Part shown: one piece after another, positions 16,558-24,019 of the stretch
How positions within the stretch are numbered: the first letter of the stretch is position 1
Layout of the letters: the number at the start of each line of letters is the position of its first letter
NCBI RefSeq assembly: GCF_002844375.1
Contig: NZ_CP024199.1
Coordinates: 3,512,001 to 3,576,000, forward strand
Source of the DNA: Thalassospira marina
GTDB taxonomy: Bacteria > Pseudomonadota > Alphaproteobacteria > Rhodospirillales > Thalassospiraceae
Direction of reading: 5' to 3'
Length of the DNA: 64,000 nucleotides
Translations under genes and position numbers: made by a program
The notes under the pieces: generated by a model
The model's input: the letters and a program-made list of their open reading frames with translations, nothing else
Database searches by the model: none
Told to the model about the DNA's origin: nothing

Positions 16558-17127
16558 TCATGCCAGCGGCAGGGAAACATGGCCGACCCTGTATAGCTGG
16601 CTGGTTTCGCCCGTCATTTGATCACCCGGCACATCCGGCCACAGGCAAAACTGCAATTGCCGCCATTCCGTCGGGTCAAAGGCGGCAACAGTTGCCAGCG
16701 CCCCTGCCGCCATCGCCCGTTTGACATCATCCATGGCATTTTCGCGCAGGGCGGCAAGGTTGCAATGGGGCGCAATCGGGCGAATATCGCGCGTGGCAAA
16801 TTTCGCATCACCGGGATTTGCGGCAATGTCAGCCTGCCAGACAATCCAGGTTTGCACCGAAGGCCAGCCAAAATCACCACTTACCGCTGCAAAACCTGGC
16901 CCGGAAAGAAAGCTGTCGATGCCTGCTGCCTCATCCCACAGATAAAAAGGGGCATACAGGTTTTCCGTACTGGCCGCAGTGCCATCCTGTTTGCGTGCCG
17001 ACAGATAGGCCTTGAAGCGCAGACGGGGAAAACCGTCAAGCAGCGGGCCTTTATCGCGAATACGACGGTCAATAATTTCCATGTCATAATCCGCAGGCAG
17101 GCTAAAGCTGTATTGCATCGCAATCAT
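16558..17127 (-). CDS. DUF4865 family protein
   Basis: A 189-residue cytosolic protein with the DUF4865 pattern as I know it: MIAMQYSFSLPADYDMEIIDRRIRDKG at the N-terminus, then FKAYLSAR, ENLYAPFYLWDE and FGWPSVQTWIVW. The family commonly sits beside tautomerase and cupin genes, as here. AGGAGGG lies 8 bases before ATG 17127, and the upstream cupin stop is one base away, so the two are translated together. Likely a small-molecule monooxygenase-like or binding protein (the dimeric alpha/beta-barrel look is an inference); reaction unknown. Confidence 0.85.
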   Translation of the reverse strand: MIAMQYSFSLPADYDMEIIDRRIRDKGPLLDGFPRLRFKAYLSARKQDGTAASTENLYAPFYLWDEAAGIDSFLSGPGFAAVSGDFGWPSVQTWIVWQADIAANPGDAKFATRDIRPIAPHCNLAALRENAMDDVKRAMAAGALATVAAFDPTEWRQLQFCLWPDVPGDQMTGETSQLYRVGHVSLPLA

Positions 17128-17128
17128 G

Positions 17129-17560
17129 TTACAAACCCTCCTTCTCCACCGGTTCAAACCAGTGGACGGCCGTGCCGTCTTTCACCGGCTGGATGCTTAG
17201 ATAACTAAAGGAACAATCAGGCACTGCCCCGTGCCAGTGGCGTTCATTGGCCGCAAACCAGACAGCATCACCTTTATGCAGTGTTACAGGTTCGGCGCCC
17301 TCACGCTGGGCGCGACCAACACCATCAAGCACAAATAAAAGCTGCCCGCGCGGGTGGCTGTGCCAATGGGTCACAATGCCGGGCGGCACAAAGGCGCACA
17401 TCGCCGTCATTTCACCCTCCGTACTGCTTGATAACAGCATCTGCACATCGAACCGCCCGTTTGAAACGCCATCTGGTGCGGCCAAAACACCCTCTCCGGC
17501 GCGAAAAACGCACATGGCTTGCGGGCAGCTTTGCGCCATATCGAATACGCTGCCCATCAT
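17129..17560 (-). CDS. Cupin domain protein
   Basis: A 143-residue single cupin. Motif 1 is VTHWHSHPRGQLLFVLDGVG, with His and the Glu position taken by Gln; motif 2 is GDAVWFAANERHWHGAV. Two to three His metal ligands remain. The family includes small dioxygenases and isomerases, and this form (carboxymuconolactone/quercetin-type cupins next to tautomerases) often accompanies DUF4865 genes. It overlaps the tautomerase stop by four bases (ATGA) and abuts the DUF4865 gene, so it is the middle gene of a three-gene operon. Confidence 0.85.
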   Translation of the reverse strand: MMGSVFDMAQSCPQAMCVFRAGEGVLAAPDGVSNGRFDVQMLLSSSTEGEMTAMCAFVPPGIVTHWHSHPRGQLLFVLDGVGRAQREGAEPVTLHKGDAVWFAANERHWHGAVPDCSFSYLSIQPVKDGTAVHWFEPVEKEGL

Positions 17561-17952
17561 CCGCGCCCACCAAATGTTGACGCCATCACACCCGATGCAA
17601 ACGACCAGTCATCAAAGGTCGAATTCACAATCGCGACCATTACATCCTCGGGTCGCACACCGGGCGATGCCGCAAGGTTATCCGCCAGCCGCTGGTAAAA
17701 GGCGGCCCTGGTTTCAGGCGGGCGGACCTTGCCGGTGGTGATATGAAAGAAAATGTAATCGTCGGATCGCGGACCACCGCAATAATTGCGATCAAAAATC
17801 AGCTCGCCGGGCTGGTGCTGGTGAATGGCAGCAAAACGGTCATTGACCGGCACGTCAAAACAATCGACCAGGGCGCGACCAAGGCTATCGACAACAGCCG
17901 CAAGATATTCTGGCGACTTGCCAGCAATCAGGGAAATACGGGTGAAAGGCAT
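17557..17952 (-). CDS. Tautomerase family protein
   Basis: A 131-residue protein of the tautomerase (4-oxalocrotonate tautomerase/MSAD) superfamily. After the initiator Met comes Pro, the catalytic N-terminal proline once Met is removed (MPFTRISLIAGKSPEYLAAVVDSLGRALVDCFDVP). The C-terminal SPGVRPEDVMVAIVNSTFDDWSFASG matches the long tautomerase subgroup. Start 17952 is fixed by this Pro-2 and by GGAG 9 bases upstream; a longer frame to 18054 is excluded. First gene of the operon, divergent from a LysR gene across 107 bases. Confidence 0.9.
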   Translation of the reverse strand: MPFTRISLIAGKSPEYLAAVVDSLGRALVDCFDVPVNDRFAAIHQHQPGELIFDRNYCGGPRSDDYIFFHITTGKVRPPETRAAFYQRLADNLAASPGVRPEDVMVAIVNSTFDDWSFASGVMASTFGGRG

Positions 17953-17996
17953 CTGTCGTTTCTCCAAACGCAATTGACAGATGCAGTATGAAAGCA

Positions 17997-18050
17997 CAGG
18001 ATTATCCTGAAAATCGCATAATTCAGGATCAAATTTCCTGTTTTTCAGGA
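17997..18050. promoter_or_regulatory. Cluster of CAGGA dyads in a divergent promoter
   Basis: Three CAGGA elements occur: a perfect dyad CAGGATTATCCTG (17997-18009), a second CAGGA/TCCTG pair (18024-18028 with 18036-18040) and a single CAGGA (18046-18050). They fill the gap between the tautomerase operon and the LysR gene and are the likely binding sites of that regulator. Confidence 0.65.
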
Positions 18051-18059
18051 TCAATAATC

Positions 18060-19070
18060 ATGCGCCTGACCAATCTTGACCTTGCTGCCTTGCGAAGTTT
18101 TGTTACCGGTATTGATGCCGGGTCCTTCATGCTGGCAGCCGACCGGCTGGGGCGTTCCACATCGGCGGTCAGCGCCCAGCTCAAAAAGCTGGAAGACCAA
18201 ACCGGAAGTGCGCTTGTGCGCCGGGCCGGGCGCGGCCTTGCCCTTACTGATCAGGGCGAATTGCTGCTTTCCTATGCCAGGCGCCTGTTAAGCCTGAATG
18301 ATGAAGCCATCAGCGCCCTGCAAAGCCCGGAGCTGGAAGGCTGGGTCCGTTTGGGGATTCAGGAAGATTTTGGCGAAACCGTTTTGCCACAGGTGCTGGG
18401 CCAGTTTGCCCGCGCCCATCCCCGTGTCCGCGTTGAAGGGCGCATTGGCCGCAACAGTGAATTGCGCGAAAAACTTGCATCGGGCCATCTTGACCTGGCA
18501 CTTGCCTGGGATGACGGCACAGCAAAAGACGACGACATCATCGCATCCCTGCCGCTATGCTGGCTCGGCCCGGCGGACGAAGGCCCCATTCCCCTTTGGC
18601 AACCGGGCAGGAATGCCGATCAAAGCGAACCCTTACCCCTTGCCGCACTTGAAGCCCCCTGCATGCTGCGCACAATCGCCTGCACCCACCTTGACCAGCA
18701 CGGCATCCCCTGGCGGATCGCCTTTGTCAGCCCCAGTCTGGGTGGCATGTGGGCGGCTACGGCGGCGGGCCTTGGCATTTCTCTGCGTACACCCTTCGGC
18801 CATCCGGCCAGCCTGCGCGTGCTCGACCCCGCAAGCTACGGCCTGCCCGCCATGCCATCCCTTGGTCTCGCCCTGCTACGCGCCCCCAAACCCGACAATC
18901 AAATCAGCAACCACCTCGCCGCCATCATCCGCCAGGCTTTGCAGGATATGCTGCCCGCGGCCTGGACGATGATCAAGAAAAATCCAAGCGACATTCACGA
19001 TTATAAACTTGATCCGGCTCCTACCGTGATCGAGTTCTGTCGCTTGCCCCCCAACTATCGGCACGTATAA
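18060..19070 (+). CDS. LysR family regulator of the tautomerase operon
   Basis: A 336-residue LysR protein with the helix-turn-helix LAALRSFVTGIDAGSFMLAADRLGRSTSAVSAQLKKLEDQTGSALVRR and effector domain GWVRLGIQEDFGETVLPQVLGQFARAHPRVRVEGRIG. Start at 18060 (MRLTNLDLAAL) is chosen for AGGA 8 bases upstream and for family alignment. The C-terminal tail past about residue 300 is longer than usual. By its divergent position it controls the tautomerase-cupin-DUF4865 operon, probably through the CAGGA dyads, and responds to an unknown small aromatic or keto acid (inferred). Confidence 0.88.
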   Translation: MRLTNLDLAALRSFVTGIDAGSFMLAADRLGRSTSAVSAQLKKLEDQTGSALVRRAGRGLALTDQGELLLSYARRLLSLNDEAISALQSPELEGWVRLGIQEDFGETVLPQVLGQFARAHPRVRVEGRIGRNSELREKLASGHLDLALAWDDGTAKDDDIIASLPLCWLGPADEGPIPLWQPGRNADQSEPLPLAALEAPCMLRTIACTHLDQHGIPWRIAFVSPSLGGMWAATAAGLGISLRTPFGHPASLRVLDPASYGLPAMPSLGLALLRAPKPDNQISNHLAAIIRQALQDMLPAAWTMIKKNPSDIHDYKLDPAPTVIEFCRLPPNYRHV

Positions 19071-19118
19071 CCGTGATGGTCAACCGGATGATTAAGGGAA
19101 TAAATTTGGAGAACGTCT

Positions 19119-20477
19119 TTGTATAGCCTGGTGATGTCAAGCGATGACAGCGCATGGATTACTCCGGTTGGCACTGCCCAACTATCGAGCTTTTCGCTTT
19201 CACGATATTTAGAATACACTGACGCGGCTCTCGAAGAGAAGTTGAAGCCGGTTTCCTCCTCTACCTTGTCATTCCTGTCAGAAATTCCGACAATATTTCT
19301 AAGCGAGCTAAGAAACGACTACGAGAACAACCGTCATGAATACCTTACCATGCGCGTGGGGCGGGTTTGGAATCTGCAAGTTGTCGGGAATGAAATTCGC
19401 TATGAGTTTTGCATAGATCGCGATTTCGGAGAAATCACGGTCCACGATCGCCGGCAATTCGAGTTGGCATTCGAGCTTGGTCGATGGGAACTAAACAGAA
19501 CCCATTGGGCCGTCAAGAAAGGCGACCTTATGCAGTCGCTTAATCATGCGGGTCTTGCCGAGCATTTCAATAATCTGGCACCCGCGATGGCTGTAAACGT
19601 ACCCCCGCCGCCCGATGAACCGCCATCGGACCAGCCGGTCGTTACCAACGTCGAAGAGTACATGGCGTATGTGCTTTCGCTCAACCCGGCAGCCGACGAA
19701 GAGATTTTCTATCGCGGTCATTCTGATCGAAAGTATCGCCTAGAACCAACATTGTTCCGCAGGAATGAGCGAGGCGAGTTTCGCTATCTACAGAAGGAAG
19801 CAACGCTCGTTAGAGAAATCCTGACCGCGCAGGCAAACGAATTTTCCAGTGACCAGTACATGCTGGATCGACTTGTCCGCATGCAGCATTTCGGCCTGCC
19901 AACGCGACTGCTGGACGTCACATCAAATCCACTGATCGCGCTTTACTTTTGCTGCTCATCTACGAAGTATGATGTTGATGGAAACGAAATCGATGGGGAG
20001 GTTATCGTTCTGGCAACAAAATCGGAAAACGTCATGTTTTTCGACTCCGACACGGTGAGTTGCGTCGCCAATCTGTGCCTGATGTCCGAAGGCGATCAGG
20101 ATGCTCTCGATACGTCGCAGGATAAGACAGCCTTCAATGTCACGCCTGCTTGTCAAAAATTGCTTCATTTTATCAGGCGCGAGAAGCCGTATTTCGAAAA
20201 TAGGATCGACCCTGCCGATCTGGACCGCATCCTGTTCGTGAGGGGACGAAACACGAATGCGAGAATTATATCACAATCCGGTGCATTTCTTATTTTCGGG
20301 AAAGACGCTGTTCTGCCTGAAACGGGGCATAGCTCGCTTAATCTTCACCGCATTACCGTTCGCGATAAAGCAGCCATTTTGGGTCAACTCGCAAAACTCA
20401 ATATCAAATCGAGCACGGTTTACCCGGGCATTGAGAAGGCCACTGCCGAAATCGCCAACAAATACGAGCTTAACTAG
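19119..20477 (+). CDS. FRG domain protein, probably horizontally acquired
   Basis: A 452-residue soluble protein. The FRG domain spans about residues 175-420: EEIFYRGHSDRKYRLEPTLFRR, then MQHFGLPTRLLDVTSNPLIALYFCC, the most conserved blocks, and IISQSGAFLIFG near the end. The first 160 residues form a separate domain I do not recognise, joined by a Pro-rich linker (VPPPPDEPPSDQP). The best start is TTG 19119 with GGAG 7 bases upstream; ATG 19134 is the alternative. Codon use is visibly less GC-rich than in neighbours, and it lies directly at the 3' end side of tRNA-Arg. FRG proteins are typical accessory genes, and some sit in defence islands; an anti-phage role here is a guess. Confidence 0.85.
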   Translation: MYSLVMSSDDSAWITPVGTAQLSSFSLSRYLEYTDAALEEKLKPVSSSTLSFLSEIPTIFLSELRNDYENNRHEYLTMRVGRVWNLQVVGNEIRYEFCIDRDFGEITVHDRRQFELAFELGRWELNRTHWAVKKGDLMQSLNHAGLAEHFNNLAPAMAVNVPPPPDEPPSDQPVVTNVEEYMAYVLSLNPAADEEIFYRGHSDRKYRLEPTLFRRNERGEFRYLQKEATLVREILTAQANEFSSDQYMLDRLVRMQHFGLPTRLLDVTSNPLIALYFCCSSTKYDVDGNEIDGEVIVLATKSENVMFFDSDTVSCVANLCLMSEGDQDALDTSQDKTAFNVTPACQKLLHFIRREKPYFENRIDPADLDRILFVRGRNTNARIISQSGAFLIFGKDAVLPETGHSSLNLHRITVRDKAAILGQLAKLNIKSSTVYPGIEKATAEIANKYELN

Positions 20478-20606
20478 CTACGAAGCCCGAAGGGTTAATG
20501 CCGGATGGTAGGGCATACGTGAAAAACACCACCAATCAGCGCGCGCCCGATATCTGACTGATTATAAATAACAATCCGGATTAGTTTGTGCGGCAATCGG
20601 CGGTTT

Positions 20607-20683
20607 TGGTGCGCCCGACAGGATTCGAACCTGTGGCCCCCAGATTAGGAATCTGGTGCTCTATCCTGCTGAGCTACGGGCGC
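20607..20683 (-). tRNA. tRNA-Arg (anticodon CCT)
   Basis: A 77-base cloverleaf on the minus strand: acceptor GCGCCCG (20677-20683) pairs with 20611-20617, a D-arm with AGCTCAGCAGG-type sequence, an anticodon stem CCAGA/TCTGG around loop TTCCTAA giving CCT, and the T-arm GGTTCGAATCC. Discriminator A and CCA are encoded (20607-20610). It reads AGG codons. Its 3' end faces the FRG gene, the usual side for island insertion. Confidence 0.96.
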
Positions 20684-20878
20684 ACAACCTTGCGAAGGGT
20701 GATCTGACTTAGCAGGTTCAACCGCGCGGATCAATTATTCGATAGGGGCAGGATGCGTTTTCACCCTGGCCCCATTGCCGGTCCATAATCCGCCGCAGGT
20801 CAGATAACCTGCCAGCCCCTTCATAACGGGCAAATATCCGGGCCAGGCACCATTGGTAGCGCGGCCCGGACAACAGAT

Positions 20879-21403
20879 TTAATTAAAAATCGATCCCACC
20901 GGGATCGTATAGGTCAGTGACAGTACTTCGGCACCGGGGTTTTCATCGCCCAGATTGGCGTTGGAAATATGGGCAAAGCCCAGCCCGACGCGCGACTGGT
21001 TATCGAAATGATAGGCCAGCTCAATGCCGGAGCGGAACTCGATCCAATGCCCCAGATCTTCGCCGTCGCCATCGTGGAACGCGCCAACCGATGTATAAAG
21101 CGAGGTCGCGAAATGATCGCCCCACAGAATATCGGCCATCACACCACCATATCCATGTACAGCCTTATCCGATGTCACCATCACACCTGCGATCGGACGC
21201 AGGAAATCCAGCAGGGCGTGATTATCCCGGTAATCAAGGCGAAACTCGGTCGCTTCGTCATCTTCACCGACATTGAAAATCCCGGTTGAAAAGCCGATCT
21301 GGGCCGAATCATTGCTGCTATTGGTAAATTCCTGTGCCTGGCAACTGCCAGCTACAACAAATGCTGCCATCCCCGCCAGCACTCCCCAAAACTTCACGCG
21401 CAT
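20879..21403 (-). CDS. PagL-like lipid A 3-O-deacylase (acyloxyacyl hydrolase)
   Basis: A 174-residue protein with a signal peptide (MRVKFWGVLAGMAAFVVAGSCQAQ) and an outer-membrane beta-barrel pattern of alternating residues. The PagL active-site segment GLGFAHISNANLGDENPGAEVLSLTY keeps the catalytic His-Ser pair and the downstream Glu, and the chain ends in an aromatic (IFN), as expected for an outer-membrane protein. The family removes the 3-O acyl chain from lipid A. Start 21403 is set by GAGGG about 8 bases upstream. It stands alone between tRNA-Arg and pip. Confidence 0.82.
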   Translation of the reverse strand: MRVKFWGVLAGMAAFVVAGSCQAQEFTNSSNDSAQIGFSTGIFNVGEDDEATEFRLDYRDNHALLDFLRPIAGVMVTSDKAVHGYGGVMADILWGDHFATSLYTSVGAFHDGDGEDLGHWIEFRSGIELAYHFDNQSRVGLGFAHISNANLGDENPGAEVLSLTYTIPVGSIFN

Positions 21404-21491
21404 TAACCATCCCTCATTATATGACACGTCGTTAGTATCGATCTTAGCAAAGCATCGGTTACTGGCAATCTTCTAAATGAAAAACAGCAGG

Positions 21492-22448
21492 TTATTGCGC
21501 AAGCTTTGCAGCAAAAAGGTCGGTGGCACGCACCAGTTCGCGGGCAATGCCCGGTTCGCTGGAGGCATGGCCCGCATCATCGACAATCACCATTTCCGCC
21601 TCCGGCCAGGCGCGGGCAAGGTCAAATGCGCTTACGGGTGGGCAGACCAGGTCATAACGCCCCTGAATGATGATTGCAGGCAAATGCCGGATTTTGTGCA
21701 GATCCTCCAGCAACTGGTTGTCGCGGAAGAACCCCAGATTGACGAAATAATGATGTTCCAGCCGCGCCAGTGCCAAAGCCACACCATCGCCTTCAAAACC
21801 TTCGACAAAGCTTTCGTCGGGCAAAAGCGTGCAGCAGCGCGCTTCATAACCGCTCCAGGCGCGGGCGGCCAGGCTTGCGGCATCGGCACCGTGTTTACCG
21901 GCAAAATAATCGCCATAAACATCCAGCAGCGCCTGCGCACCGGGGTTTTTCGCAAGGCCAACAGCAGCAAGAAACTGTTCCTGCGCATCAGGCAGGAAAT
22001 TGCCCATACCCGTCATGAACCATTCAATTTCCGAGGGGCGGCACAGAAAAATCCCGCGCAGGACAAAACCCAACGCCCGGTCCGGGCAGGCCTGTCCATA
22101 GGCGAGTGCCAGCGTTGAGCCCCATGAACCGCCGAAAACCAGCCATTTTTCAATACCGCGATCAACACGCAGGGCTTCGATATCGCCAATCAGGGCCTGG
22201 GTGGTATTGTTTTCGAGCGATCCGAACGGGCGCGAACGGCCCGCGCCGCGCTGATCAAACAGAATGATCCGGTATTTTTCCGGGTCGAAATACTGCCGAT
22301 GGTTAGGAGAAATTCCGGCACCAGGGCCACCATGCAGGAAAATAACAGCAATACCATCAGGATTACCGACATCTTCCCAGTAAATCTGGTGTCCATCCGG
22401 GCGATCCATCCAGCCTGATTCGCGCGGTTCAATTTCCGGATACAACAT
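21492..22448 (-). CDS. pip: Prolyl aminopeptidase
   Basis: A 318-residue cytosolic alpha/beta hydrolase (peptidase family S33) that cleaves N-terminal proline from peptides. Seen: HGGPGAG oxyanion strand, DQRGAGRS, nucleophile elbow GGSWGS, and the catalytic Asp and His regions (IIQGRYDLVCPP, DDAGHASSEPG). These are diagnostic of the proline iminopeptidase branch. AAGGGG lies 6 bases before ATG 22448. It starts 58 bases past the SNase-like gene, so the two may share a transcript. Confidence 0.95.
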   Translation of the reverse strand: MLYPEIEPRESGWMDRPDGHQIYWEDVGNPDGIAVIFLHGGPGAGISPNHRQYFDPEKYRIILFDQRGAGRSRPFGSLENNTTQALIGDIEALRVDRGIEKWLVFGGSWGSTLALAYGQACPDRALGFVLRGIFLCRPSEIEWFMTGMGNFLPDAQEQFLAAVGLAKNPGAQALLDVYGDYFAGKHGADAASLAARAWSGYEARCCTLLPDESFVEGFEGDGVALALARLEHHYFVNLGFFRDNQLLEDLHKIRHLPAIIIQGRYDLVCPPVSAFDLARAWPEAEMVIVDDAGHASSEPGIARELVRATDLFAAKLAQ

Positions 22449-22506
22449 GCCATCCCCTTAAACTGTTCAGACCATCAAGACTTAAAGCATGTCGCCTTTA
22501 ATGTCT

Positions 22507-23769
22507 CTATTCGCGTTCAACACATAATGACGCCAGGTTTTGCGGCGCCACATAGGGCCCGCCACGATTTTCAATGACCCCACGCACCAAAACCCGGTGC
22601 CCGACCCATGCCGACAGGCCAAAACCCGATGCAGCGATATCGGCCATCTGGTCCCGGTCAAAGGCGACGGTAAAATCCCGTCGCCAGTCCTGACCAAAAT
22701 TAAGATAGGCGCGATATTGCTGAATCTCGACGGATCGCAAAACGCCCCCAATCACACCATAGGCCCCAATCGCATCAAGCGCCAAGGGCGCAGCATCACC
22801 TGCAGCATTTTCCGGCAATGCCGCGTCATGATTGGCGGCGTAAAAGTAACGTGCTTCCGGCTTTGATTGCGCCGCAACCTGACCCGCCCCTGCCCACATG
22901 CCTTTATGGTTTTGCCGGGCATGGGCCTCGGTATTGGTCAGGGCCGTTATCGCCATTTGGCGCGTTAAACCCGCCACATCGATCCTCATGGGCTGGTCGG
23001 CCTGCCCGCCAGGTAACACCATGGCCAAACCGGCGGCCACAAGTTTTTGCTGCAGCAATTCCCCATCCCGCAGAACAAAATATGCTGGCTGACGCGGGTC
23101 AGCACCGGCATCATTTTTGTCATTCCCGGCGGCCTTGCGCCGTTTACCAACGATGGGGTCGGGCAAAGGCACCAGTGTTGAAATATCGCGAAAATGCTGC
23201 TGCAAATAGGCCAGAACCGCACCTTCCTGCCCCGGCACCACGGCAATATCAGCCAGCCGGAATGTCATTGCCGTTACTTCGCCAGCAGGCTGGTTTTGCC
23301 CCCGTATTTTAACATTCAGGCTGTCAATATCTTCGGGTTTTGCCATTTCAACTACATCATAAAGTGGCAGGTTTAACGCAGGTCCTGCCTTGGCAATTCC
23401 GCAGACCAAAGCGGGCGTTTTCGCCGACGATCCGACCAAACCCACCACACCCGCCCCGTCGCCATTGGCAGCCACCTCCCACAAGGATGCTTGGCGTTGC
23501 CCCCCAACACCAGGGTTTAGGCCCCAATCATTCTTGCCATCAAAAAGGCCCGCTGTAGCGTTACTGGAGTTTAGCATCGCATTGGCCGAATTTTCAGGTT
23601 GGATGGCAGAACTTTTGGGAATGGAATGCGTTAATTCAGGATCAAAGGGATGACCTGCAACCGGGAAAACAGACGAACGCGCCGCCGCTCTTTCGGACAT
23701 GCCAGATAGAGCAAATATCAGACAGGCCAGCAGGAAGCTGCGCCATGCTGCACCTGGCATGGTATGCAT
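22507..23769 (-). CDS. Exported SNase-like (thermonuclease-related) protein
   Basis: About 420 residues. Near the N-terminus is a signal peptide (MPGAAWRSFLLACLIFALSGMSERAAA), so the product is likely periplasmic. A central region resembles a worn staphylococcal-nuclease fold: FVLRDGELLQQKLVAAGLAMVLPGG followed by EAHARQNHKGMWA, the usual L-x-x-GLA and GxW end of SNase domains, yet I do not see the catalytic Arg/Asp set with confidence. The last 100 residues (GVLRSVEIQQYRAYLNFGQDWRRDFTVAFDRDQ...GHRVLVRGVIENRGGPYV) match the C-terminal domain that follows SNase in many alphaproteobacterial proteins. The start is uncertain; ATG 23769 or 23760 gives a clean signal peptide, whereas longer frames reach 23883. 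Confidence 0.6.
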   Translation of the reverse strand: MHTMPGAAWRSFLLACLIFALSGMSERAAARSSVFPVAGHPFDPELTHSIPKSSAIQPENSANAMLNSSNATAGLFDGKNDWGLNPGVGGQRQASLWEVAANGDGAGVVGLVGSSAKTPALVCGIAKAGPALNLPLYDVVEMAKPEDIDSLNVKIRGQNQPAGEVTAMTFRLADIAVVPGQEGAVLAYLQQHFRDISTLVPLPDPIVGKRRKAAGNDKNDAGADPRQPAYFVLRDGELLQQKLVAAGLAMVLPGGQADQPMRIDVAGLTRQMAITALTNTEAHARQNHKGMWAGAGQVAAQSKPEARYFYAANHDAALPENAAGDAAPLALDAIGAYGVIGGVLRSVEIQQYRAYLNFGQDWRRDFTVAFDRDQMADIAASGFGLSAWVGHRVLVRGVIENRGGPYVAPQNLASLCVERE

Positions 23770-24019
23770 AAATGGCCTGAATGACAGACGGACAATATTT
23801 TCGCGTTTTGGGGACCATTTGGGGGACGATAAGGGGGCCATATGCTGGTGGCGTCCATTCTGCAATATTGATCCCGAATGCATCTCGCGATACGAAATTG
23901 AATATCGGCGCTGCGCACGTCCTGCCCGTGCAGCCCGGCAACAAAAACACCGGCAGCGGGTCCCTGCTTTTCAGTAAGGCACCCAAGCCACCACCGGTCA
24001 AGAAGCGGAGGCCAGGATA

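Noticed and set aside
20478..20606. Attachment-site remnant next to tRNA-Arg
   Set aside because: I looked for a repeat of the tRNA 3' end around both ends of the FRG gene and found none.
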